From Melanocharis versteri (taxonomy: Eukaryota > Chordata > Aves > Passeriformes > Melanocharitidae), in assembly GCA_013397845.1 (NCBI GenBank), contig VZTG01004619.1, positions 558,001 through 622,000 of the forward strand: DNA of 64,000 nucleotides, read 5' to 3'. The notes below the pieces were generated by a model. That model was not told the DNA's origin. It ran no database searches and was given only the letters and a program-made list of their open reading frames with translations. The position numbers and the translations under genes are program-made. Below, piece after piece: positions 1 through 14,300 of the stretch. Within the stretch, counting starts at the first letter, position 1, and each line of letters starts with the position of its first letter.

Positions 1-3000
1 TTGACTTCACTTCACTACCATGTCATTCTCTCCCAACACTCATAAGAACAGCTAACTGTTTAGAAGAATTCAGAAGTGTGGTTAACTAAATGAAGTGTCT
101 GTAAATGTTTCATTCAAGTGGTTTCAGTTCATGTCCTTTTTCTCTGCTAGTTGTGATTCTATGGACGAGATCATGATGCCAGATAAATTTCCCTCTTAAA
201 CTGTTTTTCAATATATATTAATAACTGATTATCATAATTGATACTAACTGTAATTTACATAGATTTTTTTTACAGGGCAAATTTTCCTGGGAAATATCTT
301 CAGGTCACCTTTTCTTACCAAACTTCTCTTCAGCAACCTAGTGCTGGTGGTATTCAGAGGTGCTGAAGTATGGGAATAACAAGGTTTACTTAATCTAAAC
401 CATAGCAGTTTAATACTGAATTAGTTTCTTGTATTTGCCATAATGGACCATCAATTACATAAAAGGAATTTTGAAACTCCTACCTTACTTCTGGCAGCTA
501 ATTTTTATAAGTTTGTGGGTAATTCAGACATTTCTATAGCCTAGTCTTTGTAAACTGTTGGGATTTCACTTCAAGGTAGAATTATGCTATGCTGCCCATG
601 CCCATCCTTTTAAACTTTTTCAGATAGTTGACGCAGTTGATTATTTGTTTGTTAGTTTATTTATTTATTATATTTTAGGATTTTTTCAGACTTTCTTGTT
701 TGTACAATTTACTCTTCTCTATGAATGCTTATATTTCAACATTACCATAGTATCTGATGGTCACCATTCTTAATATGTATTTTGGTAGCTACTCCTGTGG
801 CAACAGAGAAAAAGCAAATCTTTCTCAAGGTCGGAACTCAAATCACATTATGCCTGCAGGGTGAGGTTTACAGCGAGAGGTAATATCTTTTAGTAGGCTA
901 ATAGATACATAGGGAAGAGACAAAACAGAACTTGGATATTCAAATCATTCCTCAGAGAACTGTGGCTGTCACAACACCCCGTTCCCCTCGAAAAAAAATT
1001 CACAGTTGCTCAGCAAAATGTATTATGCAGATGTGTACATTAAGTTTCCCGTACAGTCAGGGCAGAACTCGCAGAGTTAATTCTCTTGGGAAGACTTGTT
1101 CCCATTGTTATTTACAGAGCTTGAGTTTTCTGCAGATCTTCTTGCCAATAAAAACATTTTCGTCTGAAAGCAAGCATAATGACAGTAAACAAGGTTGGAA
1201 AGTACATTTTAAAAAGGGCTTAAACTTCTATTTATCCAGCATTAATAAATGCCCAGGTGTTTTGAATCCCCTTTGCATTGCTAAATCAGTGCAGCAAATG
1301 ACAGAGGACAAGAGGGAAAGATAAAAGACATTTCTACAGAAGTAAAAGAGTACACAAGACCTAATTGTCTCTCAACAGGAATAAGTGGGCATGACTTAAT
1401 ACCTACATTCTGTATTGTTACAGTTTTACAACACTATCTGGACTAATTCCACATTTTACCCTTTCTTGAGTCATATTTAAAGCATTTCTGGAAATGGGAT
1501 GTAGCAAGTAAGAAGTCCTACTTAAGATCTTCATGGATAAAGCGACAACTCCAGACACAAGAACAGTCTTAGGCATCTGTTTGGAGCTCGAGTGGGTTGT
1601 ATCCACTTATGTTTAAATCTACAGTCCTAAGCCCTTTGAACAGGTTTTGCCCAACCCCAGAGACCTCGATGTTTCACAGACCCACAGTCACCTGGTCTTT
1701 CAACACATGCAAAACATCATGCTTTTTACAGGACTGACTTTGACACTCCTTTTGCATAAGTGTTGTGATTGATTATGAAAAATGTGATGGATTATGTTTA
1801 AAAAAAAAAAGAGGCATCACAAAATGTCATATTATCAAAGTCTGAGGACGCATAAAAGTATAAAATACTATTTCAGAGCTAAAGCTAACGGGTTTGTTTT
1901 CTTGGGTTTGGTTTTGGTACTTTGGTGTTTTTTTGAGACATTACAGTTATATCTCTTAATTAATTTAGAATACCAGTGTTTTGATTTTGTTCAAAGAATT
2001 TAAAAGTAAAACAGGTCTTATTGGTTGATAACAGAATGACTGTGTGTTAAAACCTCCATGTAAATGATCTCATTTGTGCTGGTATTATTGTCTAACACCA
2101 GTATTCAATATTTTGTACTACTGATATACTGAGATACTTCTGACAGTCTGCGTTATCTGAAGGAAAAACTACACAATAAACTTTCAAACTTTGTCATATA
2201 AATGGTGTATAATAAGAGTGGGCTGTGCTATCACCCTCAGTTTGTTTAGCTCTGTTATTGCCTCCTCAAGTTAGTCAGCCAGAAGTCAATGTTAACATTT
2301 CAGAAGTAATGAATGAACTGGTGACAGTATGTGGAAGTAAAGCAGGCTCCAGCAGAGTTGTACACAAGAGGCTGACAGGCTGTCAGAACCTGTCAGATTT
2401 GCACTTCAAACAAATAAAGAGCATCTACAGATAACTTTATAAGGAGTTAGTTCATCCCAAAAGGAATAGATGGTGTACAACTGCTCTGAGAATTCACCAC
2501 AAATCCATGCATCAAATAGGTGCATATGAAGCTTTTTTATATCTGAGCCTTCTGGTGGAGTTGACTGACTAACCCAGTCTAGCTAGGCTTTGGGTTTAGA
2601 TGAGGGCTAGCTGGCTGCCATCCAATCTAGGTAAGCATAGGAAAATATAGATATAGACATAGGATATATCCATATGGGATATATTGGGGGTAGGGGAGGA
2701 GGCATTTGGAGAGCAACTGGAGATCGACGTTCTCTGACTTTGAACTGAGAGCCTGTGACTACCACTTAGAAAACAAAGGGCTAACCCCAAGGCCATGGAC
2801 ACCAATGGAAATTTTTCATTGTCTTCTTTTATGGATTTAAGCAGACTCCAAACTTGCAATCTTTTCTATTAGTATTTTATTTTATCCAAAAACTCTTTTC
2901 ACTATAAAATCTAAAAAGAGAGAAGTAGGATATGTCAGGGTTGGGAAGTATCTTGGGGTGACTTTATGATACTGTATCCCCTCTTGAATACCACTAGAAG

Positions 3001-6000
3001 AGATTGCTTTGTTTAGCAAACAGGAGGTGAAATGGAGCTATATTTCTTCTTTGTAGTTATACCAATGAGATAAACAACAGAGAGTTAGATGAGTTATGTG
3101 AGATGAAAAACTGATGCAAGAACAAATATATATAAACATAGGTTGAAAATCAGATTGTCTAAACATTGGAAGACTGTGATTTTAGAACGGATTTCCAATC
3201 ATAGTATTAGAAGTAAAAATCAATCTAGCAAGGTTTAAAATTGAACTCATTTAGCGTACATGGAGCATGGTCCAGACTGAAGTGGTGAGGAATAGGACCC
3301 TGACTAATTAATTTCTCATCAGACCTCTTTCTCTAAATTATAACCTCTTAAAACTAAAAGGGTAGAGAAAAGCACTCCCTCCCTGTCAATCCCATGAATA
3401 AATTGTAGATGTCTCCTACAGATTGAGATGAGAGAGAAAAATACTGCCTATGAGTGTCTCCTGAGAGATCCCAAAATGATGGTCCCACCAATCCCTGTGG
3501 TCTGAACTAAGTTAGTTTCTTTTGCATTTATAAGAGAACCAACAGGATAAAAGCTCAAAACCCCAAATTTTGGTGAAGTTACATAGGTATTTTAATTACT
3601 CTTTTCTTTTTTCAGTCCAAAGTGGATATATCCTAGGGAAGGGGAGGAGTAGGAAGGAGGAAGGGGAACAGGATAAGAGGATAGGCATGTTGTAACATTA
3701 GACATACTTTGTATGGCAACAGCGTGAAGGCTGTAAATCTGCAGTGCTACTCTTCTGTAGGACAGACTAGGTGTAATCTGCACATGCAGGTCCTCTAACA
3801 TTGCTAAACTTTTGTACTGTTAGATTGAAAACGATGCCAACAACTTCCTTCTGCTTTCACTGCCACTGTCTCAATTCCTTTCCTAGTTATGCCCCACTGC
3901 AGCAGGGCTTGGCTGTTATCGAGCATTCCCTGTTGTATGTGAAGGATATATGCAAACAACTAGGAAAGGCTGTTATCAGTCGCTTTGAGATAAGATTTCT
4001 TTTAGTCACAATGATAAGATTAAAAAGATTATGGCAACAACACCTGGCTACAAAACATCCTGATCCTTCACTGGCAGCTGCAATTGCTGCTCCTGGACAA
4101 ATGAGGCACAGTAACTCTTACTCACTATAAAAACAAGTAAACTAAAAGCCCCCCCAACTGCTACAACAATGAAAAGGAAAAAAGGAAGGAAATTGCAGCC
4201 AGGGGAATTTGGTTATTCTATAATGGTAAAAGTTTGCCTTGCCATGATCACATTGGATTCAATCTATTCATTCAATAGATCACATTGTTTTTTGAGTTTA
4301 AAACATGGTATTACATCTTACATGTATACATGTGAAATACATCACTTTTAAAACAAACAGAAAATAGAAATTATATCTAATAATGTTTTATAGACCAGGT
4401 GAGTATGCAGTGTTACTGGAAGGCTTTTAGTTGATGTTGTTTCCTAAGGAGTGAAAATTAGTGGAGTGGAGTGCTTCTTTTGACATATGGAACCAGTTAA
4501 AAAATATATATAATTTTTAAATACAGTAGCAGGTACTGAGCCTCAAAAGCAATTTTTTTCATTGTTGTCTAGTAATGCTCTGCAGCAAAATCTTAGTCCA
4601 AGACCTTGACATGACCCATGACGAACAATGAGGTGTGTAATTTTTTGGACTAACCTCAGGACTGAGCTGCATGGCTTTTAATTGGGTCAAGGCAGAATTA
4701 TACTAGACTTTAAAGCCTTTTCTATTTTGTTCTTATTGCCATGATAGTGGCTTAGTTTGATAACGCAATTTCAGAGTATTATCGTGTAAGGAGCTTTCAT
4801 ATTGAATTAGTGAAATATAACAACAGGATAAGAAAACGAATGCATGCTAGACATCTCTTACAATAAGCTTCTGCATCTTTTCACTACAAAATGGCATCTG
4901 TGACCTTTCTCTTCCCTTTTCAGTACAATCAGTCAGTATGAAAAGCTCTGCTCCATAGTTAAAAATAGATCATCCCACCTATTAAATGTTGTTCAGCAGA
5001 ACATGCTTGTCTGCCTTGAAAACCGAAGAAAGAAGGTAACAGTATGGAATAATTTAGGAACATATATAATATATTTGTGTTAATATTTTCTGTATTAGCT
5101 TGACAAAAATCTGTGACAAAGACAGGAAAATAATTGACCATGGTACTCAGGTACCCCAAGTGTCTTCCTCTTTGTCCAGAGAAACAAAATCCAGTGTACT
5201 CCGAACATGCAGGTATTGAAGCTTAGAGATAGAGCTGACTTGAAAATTAAACCCTTCAGGGAAGAGTAAATTCTCCTTCCTTTGCATGATGCACAAGCTA
5301 CCTCAAAAATGCATGCAGCTTTCTCACTTGCTTCTGAGTAGATACACTTTTATTTTACAAATGCTATGCTATTTTATTTATTTAATTAATAACCCATCTT
5401 ATAACTATACCAGCATATTTCTTCGTCCTCCATAACTCTCAACCACACTCTTGGTAGTTATGAAAGTTTTTCACTTACAGATGAGAAAATTTCTCAAGGA
5501 GGGACCCCTCCTTAGGTGCTGACAATATTACTTTATTGCTTATTTTATTACTTAGTTACTAAAATAATAGTCTATTACAGTATTTGCTGAATATTTTTAT
5601 CACTAGCCATCTTTCAAGAATTTGTCTTTCTGTTTAATTTCTGATCCAGAGTGCTATCAGCCATGTATGGCGTAGAGTTTGGCTGAAGGCTGTTGGTGGA
5701 TGGACTCCTGGCTGCTGTGAATCGTAACAGCCTCAGCAGTTTGTATAGAGCTGTTTGTAAAGAATATTAGTGCTGCTAATTGAACATGTGTGATATGCTC
5801 CCACGTGTAAAAAATAATGGTTTTATAAATAAAACTATGGCTTTGTTGGTAATAGTCACACAAAATCTTAATCTCTAAAGTTAATGGCAAAAATAGCACT
5901 TTCTCAGTGTTGGGACTTTTGTCAAATTGTTTTCCTGTGTTGAATATGGTAAGTAATAAATGCCCTTATTATGAAGATTGGCCACATTGTACAAAAAATG

Positions 6001-6060
6001 GAAAAAGAACAGTAACTGTCAAATCTAAGTGTAAGCCACATGACAATTACAGCAATAAAA

Positions 6061-6100
6061 TATTATAATACTAATACTAATACTACTAATAATAATATTT
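6061..6100. repeat. Imperfect trinucleotide (TAA/TAC-type) microsatellite
   Basis: The segment alternates ATA, CTA and TAA triplets (…ctaatactaatactacta…) over about 40 bases. It is a short degenerate simple repeat in AT-rich DNA, and nothing suggests a function. Confidence 0.7.
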
Positions 6101-7555
6101 TAAAAGCTATCTGTTGTGCACCATGAAAAAGAAGGAATCTGATACTTTTGTAAGTGGGTTTTGATTCATGGAGAGCTGAATATTTTTTGTACTTTACCCA
6201 CCACCACCTGCTTTTCTGTTCCTTCACCTATAAAGGCTTGTGCCCAGTGCTGCTGGCATAATCCCAGCACACCATGCTTCAGCTTCATTTTCCAAACAAA
6301 TCAAGCGGGAGCAGCTGGTTTGATATGCCTGAGCACACCTAGAAAATATTAACCTGAGAGTAAATGCTTTCTATCTTAGCAGAATCTGTCTCTATCCTGA
6401 GGACACCATTCAAAAGTAGAGTAGTACCATGGTTCCTTTTTTTACAGACAGAAAAATAAACCGGAGAAAAGATTTTTAAGTTTTTCTACTGCCAGTATAG
6501 CACTGGATGGAAATTTACATAGATAGCCACAAAAATTAGAGATAACCATCAAAGAGAATCGTACACAGTCCATGGAAACACGAGAAGTGCGTGACAAAGG
6601 CACACTAAAATTTCATGCCTTACCCATTTTTCCTCTTTGAGAAGTATTGGCCTCCTTTTCAAATGATAAGCACAACCACTAAACCCCTGGCACCAATTTC
6701 TGTGGTGGGCAGAGCTGCAAACCTTAAGTCATGTGAATGATACTAAAAGCACATGTTTAATCCTTGGAGGGCAGGGTTTCTCTACACAGGTATTATTTAA
6801 ATTTGTCTCTCAAAGTTTGGGAATGAAGGAATTAACTTGGAGGATAATACACAAATACATTTGATGCCTTGATCCCCAAATGCCATAATGAGCTATGACA
6901 GTTTTCTTGCGATGCTGCTGGGAGAGCCTGAATTTTTGAAGACATAACGTGACTGTTATGTATTTATCTTGCTCTGTTTACACTGAACTAAAAGCAGGAA
7001 AAACACAGATCAGGAATGGGTTTTATAATAAACCCTTAAAAACTGAGATACTTCTTTGATTTTTGTCCTTAGAGGACCTGGTAAATAGAGAAGAGTATTA
7101 GGACATAGTACACTGGTTTAAGTTGCTTCTGAAGCTAAGCAGTAGTTTTGCCTTGTGAATCTGATGTACAGGGAAAGCAGCCATAATTTAATGGATTAAA
7201 TTTGAGTTTAAGAGATTGCAGGCTCCACTCTGTTGAGTGAATCAGCCCCTTGACAATATTGTGAGTTTTTGGTGGAGGATAAAGGCTCTGAACCACAGTG
7301 ACCTGGCTTATCTGTACAACATGGAAAGCAAAGCTGTTATCTAAAAGCACAACAGGTGTATGAGGCAAAAAGAAATCTAAATTATTAATGAAACTGGGCT
7401 TGGCAAGAGATTTTACATATCATATCTTTCTTTCTGCTTCTGTATTTGAATATATGATAGTTGAATTTAATGAGGGGGAAAACAAACCCAAAATCAAATC
7501 CAGCAAATTTCTTGTAGAGCACAGAGTTTTGTTTTAAAAATTCTGGAGAGTTTTA

Positions 7556-7598
7556 ACTTTTTGTTGTTGTGGGGTTTTTTTGTTTTGTTTTTTTTTTT
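7556..7598. repeat. T/G-rich low-complexity tract
   Basis: This tract has almost only T and G on the plus strand: a TTG triplet run, then GGGG, then T-runs interrupted by single G. It is simple low-complexity sequence. Confidence 0.7.
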
Positions 7599-10500
7599 AA
7601 CCTGATAGATCAATAGGAGTTCAGGACTTCCATGGGGAACTGCTACTTAAGTACCTTTCTCTCTGGTTTATTTTATTTGATTTTGTTTTTTCACAACAGC
7701 ATTTTTTCAATTAGCATTCCTACCTTTCCACTCTGTCTTTAGGGCTGATTTGTTGCAACTCCAAGTTTCCGTGAACCTTCTGTTCCCCCAAATTCTCTCT
7801 TTCTTTTTGTATTCACACTTAAGTTTGTTAAGAGACTTTGCTCGTAGATGACTTTAGGAGTTATAATTAAGAGTAATTCCACAATATCAGCAATATGGAA
7901 GACACTCATTTACCTTACAGTAATAAGCCTCATCAGATTTTATGTATCCTTAGTACAGTGCTTTTCTTCTGGGCTCTGCTAATACCAACATTTTTTTGCA
8001 GGCTCATGGAAAATTTTACCCTGTGTTTGCTGAGAAAAAGTCTGTATCTTGATTAAAGTCTCAATTTCTCTTTCAGCTATAATAACAATTATTGAGGAGT
8101 AACTGATATAATCCAGCTGGATTTTTTCCAGAATTACTAGAGAGATTGGACCCCAAAAAATAAAAAAGAAAAGCAGATGGAAAGAAAGAAGGTTGTTGTG
8201 AATTTAATTTCCCACAAATGTATTGACATCACAGTCATTTTCTTACCCTATGTGACCATATTGGTGCAAAACTGCCCATACCTCCACTGACTGAAAAACA
8301 ACAAAAAAACCTACACCAGAGTATAAGAGGAACGGATGTTGCTCCCCAGGAAAGAAATTTCCTGTGTGCATTACTAATCTTGTGACTCTGTAGGATCCTA
8401 CCATGAGCGTTGGCTTTTACTCAGGAGAACAAGAACTTGTTTCTCAGGGACTAGGAGCTGGAATGGCGAGCGGAGTTTCCATCATTTTCTGAGGTTATAA
8501 AGACAAATTAATCTGTTCCTCTAAATATCAGTTGGAGCAGAATTTCACTAAAGAACACCTGTATTAAAAGTAAAACCTCATGTTGAATTATAGCTTAGCT
8601 TAAAAGAGCTCAGATAATAGTTAATCCATCACAACTTAATGCACTTTGCTCCAGGGAGTAAGTTACACATCCAGATAAAATGAGGACCTTGTTCCTAATT
8701 CCAATTTTGTTTTTCTTCACCTCCCAGGCACTGCATCTTATTGAGCTTTTCTCTATCAGTTTAAAGAACCTTTTCATACCAGAGAACTTTTCCCTATGCA
8801 GGACATATTGACTTTCTTTCTGATAAGGTTCTTACCCTGCGTTACTTCATTCTTTCAGTCCTCAACGAAAATGTTCTAGTGAAGTTTTCCTGAAGTTTAG
8901 TTAGTCAACTGCATTTCTGAACCTATTCTCTCCCTGGTGCTTCCACCCCAAAATAATTCCACCAAAAGTTGGATACCTTCAGATCTCAACAGAAGTCATC
9001 CGAGAACCATAGAGAACAGGAATGTATCACCATCAGTCTTAGGTACCATCATTCCATCTGTTTACTGCTTTCTTAAGTCAGTTTTCCTGTCTTTGGACAT
9101 CTGAAATTTCTCATATGGAAAAGAGATGATTAAGGGAAACATCACAGGCTTTTCATATTTGTATTTCAAAATTTTGATTTCCTTGTGCAAGTTTCTATCA
9201 AAAATTTGGCATATGAAAATATGTCAAAAGGGTCATTTGGCCTGAGATACATAGCTGCTATATAGTATAGAGTTCATATAGATAGTATAAGGTTTATTCA
9301 TGCTTTTTTTTTAAGCTGTCTGATATATGTAGAAAATACTCAAAATAAGATCCTCACTCAAGGCTCTTTGGGGACTCTGTTGAAAGGCAAGGAAATAAAT
9401 TGTTTATATTGCAACACCATTTCAGGCATGGGCTGAAGCATGCACTTATTTATCAATAGATCAGGTTCTATGAAAGGTAGGTAAAAATAAAAATAGGAAA
9501 TAAAATATTCTGCATTTATACAGCAAATCCTATGTACTATTTCAGACAAATTTAGAGTGGCAAATAAAAACCTTTTTATTCCTGAAGGACAATGAAGCAT
9601 AGAGATGATTGATGTATCATCGGAAGCCCCATAGATAAAAGAACTAAACTGAGATGCACCTAAGGTATGAGTCCCTCTTGTCCTATTTACAGTGCTTTTT
9701 CACAGAACCTACTAAACTTTGTAAGGATCAGAGCCAGCTTAATTTCTTTTACATTCAGTCTGGAAAGAAGTTATTCCATAGAAATGTTTGTTGAATAATG
9801 TATTTGGATGAAGATTGTTCAATCAACACTGTGAAAGTACAGGGCTTGCAACTTCATGTGAATATATGCTGTGAGAAGCTCAAGTACTAGAAGTAGTTCA
9901 TAGGCTTTTCACAGCAAGCAATCACTCATCAAGCCACATGACATCAAGGTATATGATCACAACATCAGTTCAATGCAAAAAGTTATTTTCTGAAGAAATC
10001 ATGACAGCTGACTTATAGATAACCGTACTGCTTTTGATGTCAACTTTTAAATAATAGGCTATAATACAAAAAAAACCCTACCCAAAGCTTTTGTAGGAAA
10101 AAGTGTCTTGAGTGAACTATTTGATTCCTAGTATTTCACTATTAGATTTAACAATTTAACTCTTGAAAACTCAAGAGCCTGCTCAGCTGAAAGATTAAAG
10201 GATACAAAGGATTCATCACAAAACTGAAATATAGAATCATATTTATCTAATGCCTCAGATATAAGTCAGGAAAATGTACTGCATGTTTACAAATTTTAAA
10301 TTTTTTTGTTCTCTGTGTCAATGAACTTTTCCTCAAAGTATGGGTATATAAGAACATGGTCAGTTCCAGGGATTTTCCTGCTTTTGTGTTTGCACTAATT
10401 TGTATCAAGATGTTCTTAAAATTTACCCCTCAAAACAAGGAAAGAATTTCCTGTGTCATAGTGACTTAGAGGAAGATATGCAACATTGAATCAGTGTTTC

Positions 10501-11224
10501 ATTTTAAATTTGTTATAAACTGAGTATAGTGTATTCAAACAAGAAGAAGTGATCCCCAAAGACAGTGCAGGCAATCTTGATGATTTAGCTGCGCCAGTTG
10601 AATGAGAGCAGTCAAATAAAAAAACCTAGAAACATAGAAGAAAGGGAAAAAGACAGAAACTGGATGATATTTACATGCAAATATGTCCTGGAGTTGCCGG
10701 AGTTGCCAGATTTCTATCACCTCCTTCTGATAAGTTTGAGGACAGAGATAATTGACTGGTCATATTAAAATGGAATGGTGAAGGGGAATTACATCCCAAT
10801 GGTGTCCAGCAGAATGATATGGAGAGTTGAAAAACCTCAGCATCTATCTCCCTGACATCTGTGAGAGGACCCATTACTGAAGTACAAAAGGAAAAGTTAA
10901 AATAAACCAAAGTATAGTGAGAAGAAATAAGAAAATATACCACCAGTGCTCTGAGGGGTGATCTGAGAATCATCTAAAGGCCCCAGTTTTGGTCAGAACA
11001 GCAGTTTGGAGTTAGAGATGTTCATACAGGTGAAGACGTTCAAAGAGAAGGTCAACCAAAGACTGTTAAGCATCTCATCCCTTAACTTGATAATGCACAC
11101 AGGTTTTTTCTACAGTCAGCAAGAAAAAGTGAGGCGTTTCTGGAAGCTTCACAGGGCCAGCCTGAGATTTTTACCTTTCCCACTGACTTTGTAAAGCTAA
11201 TCAAGTCATTTCCATGCTGATGAG

Positions 11225-11321
11225 ATGCAGCAGGCCAAGGGACTGGGAAGGAGAAGTTTGGGTTGACTCATCACACATTTGTAATGAAACTTTTTCTTCC
11301 CAGCCCCTTGGCCCGCTGCAT
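11225..11321. other. Long near-perfect inverted repeat, 97-nt hairpin
   Basis: Two 35-nt arms (11225-11259 and 11287-11321) are reverse complements at 31 of 35 positions and enclose a 27-nt loop. All four differences are transitions. In a plus-strand RNA two of them become G·U wobbles and two A·C mismatches; in a minus-strand RNA the roles swap. The arms begin ATGCAGC and contain a GC-rich core (GGCCAAGGG, CTGGGAAG) that is unusual in this AT-rich setting. Size and shape fit a pre-miRNA-like hairpin. A remnant of a palindromic mobile element or a local inverted duplication would look the same. I do not recognise the sequence as a known miRNA. The structure is directly visible; any function is inference. 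Confidence 0.75.
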
Positions 11322-14300
11322 ACATGTATTATGAGTTTTTATATAGGTGTTCACCCAATTTCAAACCCAACACAAAGTCTGAGTTGTTATTCACTTTCCA
11401 AAAGCTAAACTCTCTTGACAGAATGTGCTTTGGAGCTGGCTTTTGAAATAATCACAGACTGGTTGTAGTAAGAGCCAAAAGACAGGGGACCTAAGACTTC
11501 AACTCTTCACAGCATCAGGGAATTGAAGCTAAGAGATATTATATCTCAAAAAAACCTTTTCCAGGGGATATTTTTGAGAAATGTTCTCCCTTTTCTTGCC
11601 TGAGTAGAGCCATGGCATGAGAAAAAAATGCACAAGGTTACCCAGATGTAAAAAACAATGAAAAAGGAGACTGGCTGCAGCTGTGGTCCAAACATGGTTT
11701 AAGAATGATACAGTTTTTATCTTACATCTTTTCCCCTTTTGTACTGAATTTATCTGAGAGATAGATACTTATTTATTCAACAGGGACAGATATATTTCTC
11801 TACATGTGCAATAACATTACTTCAGATTCCTGAAGAAAGCTATGGGTACCTCAAGAAAGAGAAACATTTTTTCTCTGACCATTAAAAGTCAAATTATACC
11901 CACAATTTTAGGAGTCTGAACCTCTGTTGGTTGAACACCTGTATAAAGCTCATACTGTGTTTCTTATGATTTATCAAATGAAGTCAACAAATACCTATTC
12001 ATAGTTCCTGTTATACATCTTTCTTGGAGGGGATTGAGAAGTTCCTCAGAAAAAAAAAGCTGATTTCCTTCTATTCTGGTGGTGAGAATTAATTGAAACA
12101 GACAGACTTCTATTGTCTTCTCTAAGAGAGTGACCAAGTCTATAAATACACACTTTCTTTCTGATGTTTCTCAGGATGCAAGTATTTCAAATAATTTTAG
12201 TCCTAAACAGACGATCTGTACATGCAGTGTTTGAATGCAGTGTTTTCCACTTTGCTGTTTGCATACGTGCAGCTACATTCTATTTCCTCTTTTTACTTCT
12301 TATCTTAATCCTAAGCAATGAAAATATTTGGATGGTCATCTCTACTCTGGAAGGGAAACAAACAGCGTAAACATAGAAACAAACAAGAGTGTTTGAGGGA
12401 TTGATGAATGACGATCCAAATTAAACAAAGGAAGGGAAAAGTAAAGAACAGTCTTAAAGGAGATGGGGAAAATGAGAAAGAAAATAGCAGTCTGTTAAAG
12501 AAAAAGGGATCCACACCAAAGTGAGAGAAAGAAAATGGCAGGGAAAGGACAACAAAGCAGAACTGACTGAAGTGGGATTTGAAAGGAAGCTTCACATATC
12601 TCAGGGTCTCAACATGTGGGGTTTCATCTGTTGGGGTTTTTTTGTTTTTTTAAATACCTTCACAAGGAAAGGGAGAAATTTTATTTGCAATGTTATCACA
12701 AAAGTATCAGTCTGGCAAAACCAATAAGATGCCTTGAAATGTGCATTTGTCATAATAAAGTAAATATGTGAATGAACCCATCTTGATTTCACTAGTATAT
12801 ATTTACAATAACAGTAGCAATAGCAGCAAAAACAGTGAAGGTTTTTAGAGGAAGTGGTAAGAAGTACGAATGATAAATGAAGAATTATTTTTTTTCTAAA
12901 AAGGAAAGGGAAAAAAATATTCAAAGGAGAGGGAAAAAATAAAATATATAAAACTAGAAAAAATGAAATTCAAATATGACACTGGGGGAGGGGGTGGAAG
13001 TAGATAAAAATAGAATATAATTACCTACCAATCATTTTTAAAATTTATAAATTATATCATCCATCTTAATCTCATCACAATATCATGTCTGAGTGCCTAA
13101 AGGCCAGAAAGGGTTTAATTTGACCCCTTCCCCAAAAGGGGCAATTAAGAGATGATGACATCAAGTCGTTTTTCCTGTTTAACACTTTGCCTCTGCTTTT
13201 CCTGTGGCAGTAAAAGAACTGTTTTGCAGTGGAGCATCCAGTGCATGGATCCCAGCTCAGCAATATCAGCTTTGGAAAGCTGCATTATTGCCCCGGTTTG
13301 TTTACCTTTACTGGGAAAAGAGACCAGCCAAAGTAAATCTCATGGATCTGAGACTTCTCCTCACTTTCTTCTCCTCTCAAAAGCCCAATTAAATCCCACT
13401 GTAGCCACCACCCACACTACTGCTCTGATTTCTTATGATAAAATATCCCTGTTTTTTCACAGACAGATAGGCTGAATCTAGAGAAGGCATATGACCTTTC
13501 AGTGGGGAGACAAGCAAAGTTCTAGGAACGAAAAACCCTCTGACCACTGAAAAGCTTATGAGGAACTTTGGTTTCAAGAGTGCCTATGCTCTTCTCTGAT
13601 GTAACTGATATTCATTTTGATTACTTTGGCCAATGTAAAATTTCAGTCATTGCAAAAACATAGGTATTGGGAAGGAGAAATGGCACTTTGAAAATAATAA
13701 ATCTTAAAAGTGATATTAACATGAACCTAATTTATACTTTTAATATTTACAAGTATTCAAAGCCCTCTTCACATTAATTTAGAAACAAATTTTTTTTTTA
13801 TTTCGTTTTTATTTTTTTATAAACCTTAAGACCCATGTCTCTGTGAAGGGTTTGTCTGACAGATTTATATGGAATATTATTTATACACCTAACTAAGCTC
13901 CAATGACCTCCCACACAGATGTCCTCAAATGAGGAACAAACAGGATAAGAAATATTGAGGGGAAGAGGGATTAGCCTTCAGAAGTATTTTGTAACATTGA
14001 AGAAACTGTCCTTGTGATATTAATGAAATGAAGGCTGAGTATTACGATAGGGAAGACAATAAATAAATAGAGATAAAAGTAATCCCAGGTTATAATCCTA
14101 TTATAAACTCTTACAGGAGGAAGAGCTTTTCTCCAGACCTTGCAGAAAGGTGGGAAGTCATATTTCAAGAAAAGATAGGTGCAGTGTGGTATTTTCGTTG
14201 ACGTTTATTTTACTTTTGAAATTACCCGAAATCATTCAGAATAAATTAGCGCCATTGTGCTGTCAGATGCAAAGAAGGTGAAAAGCTTCCTGATTACCAC

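Larger units (their letters stand above)
1..11224. other. Intergenic AT-rich sequence, no gene recognised
   Basis: I see no gene here. The open frames are short (longest 130 codons, at 932-1324 on the plus strand), sit on both strands, and match no protein family I know. No CR1 3' end, tRNA, or LTR with paired termini was recognised. Only simple-sequence patches stand out, and they are listed separately. Distal regulatory elements or exons of a long noncoding RNA cannot be excluded by reading alone. Confidence 0.6.

Noticed and set aside
12311..12595. Phe/Ser-rich 94-codon minus-strand frame resembling a membrane segment
   Set aside because: Explained by a purine-rich plus strand; hydrophobicity follows from T/C-rich codons.
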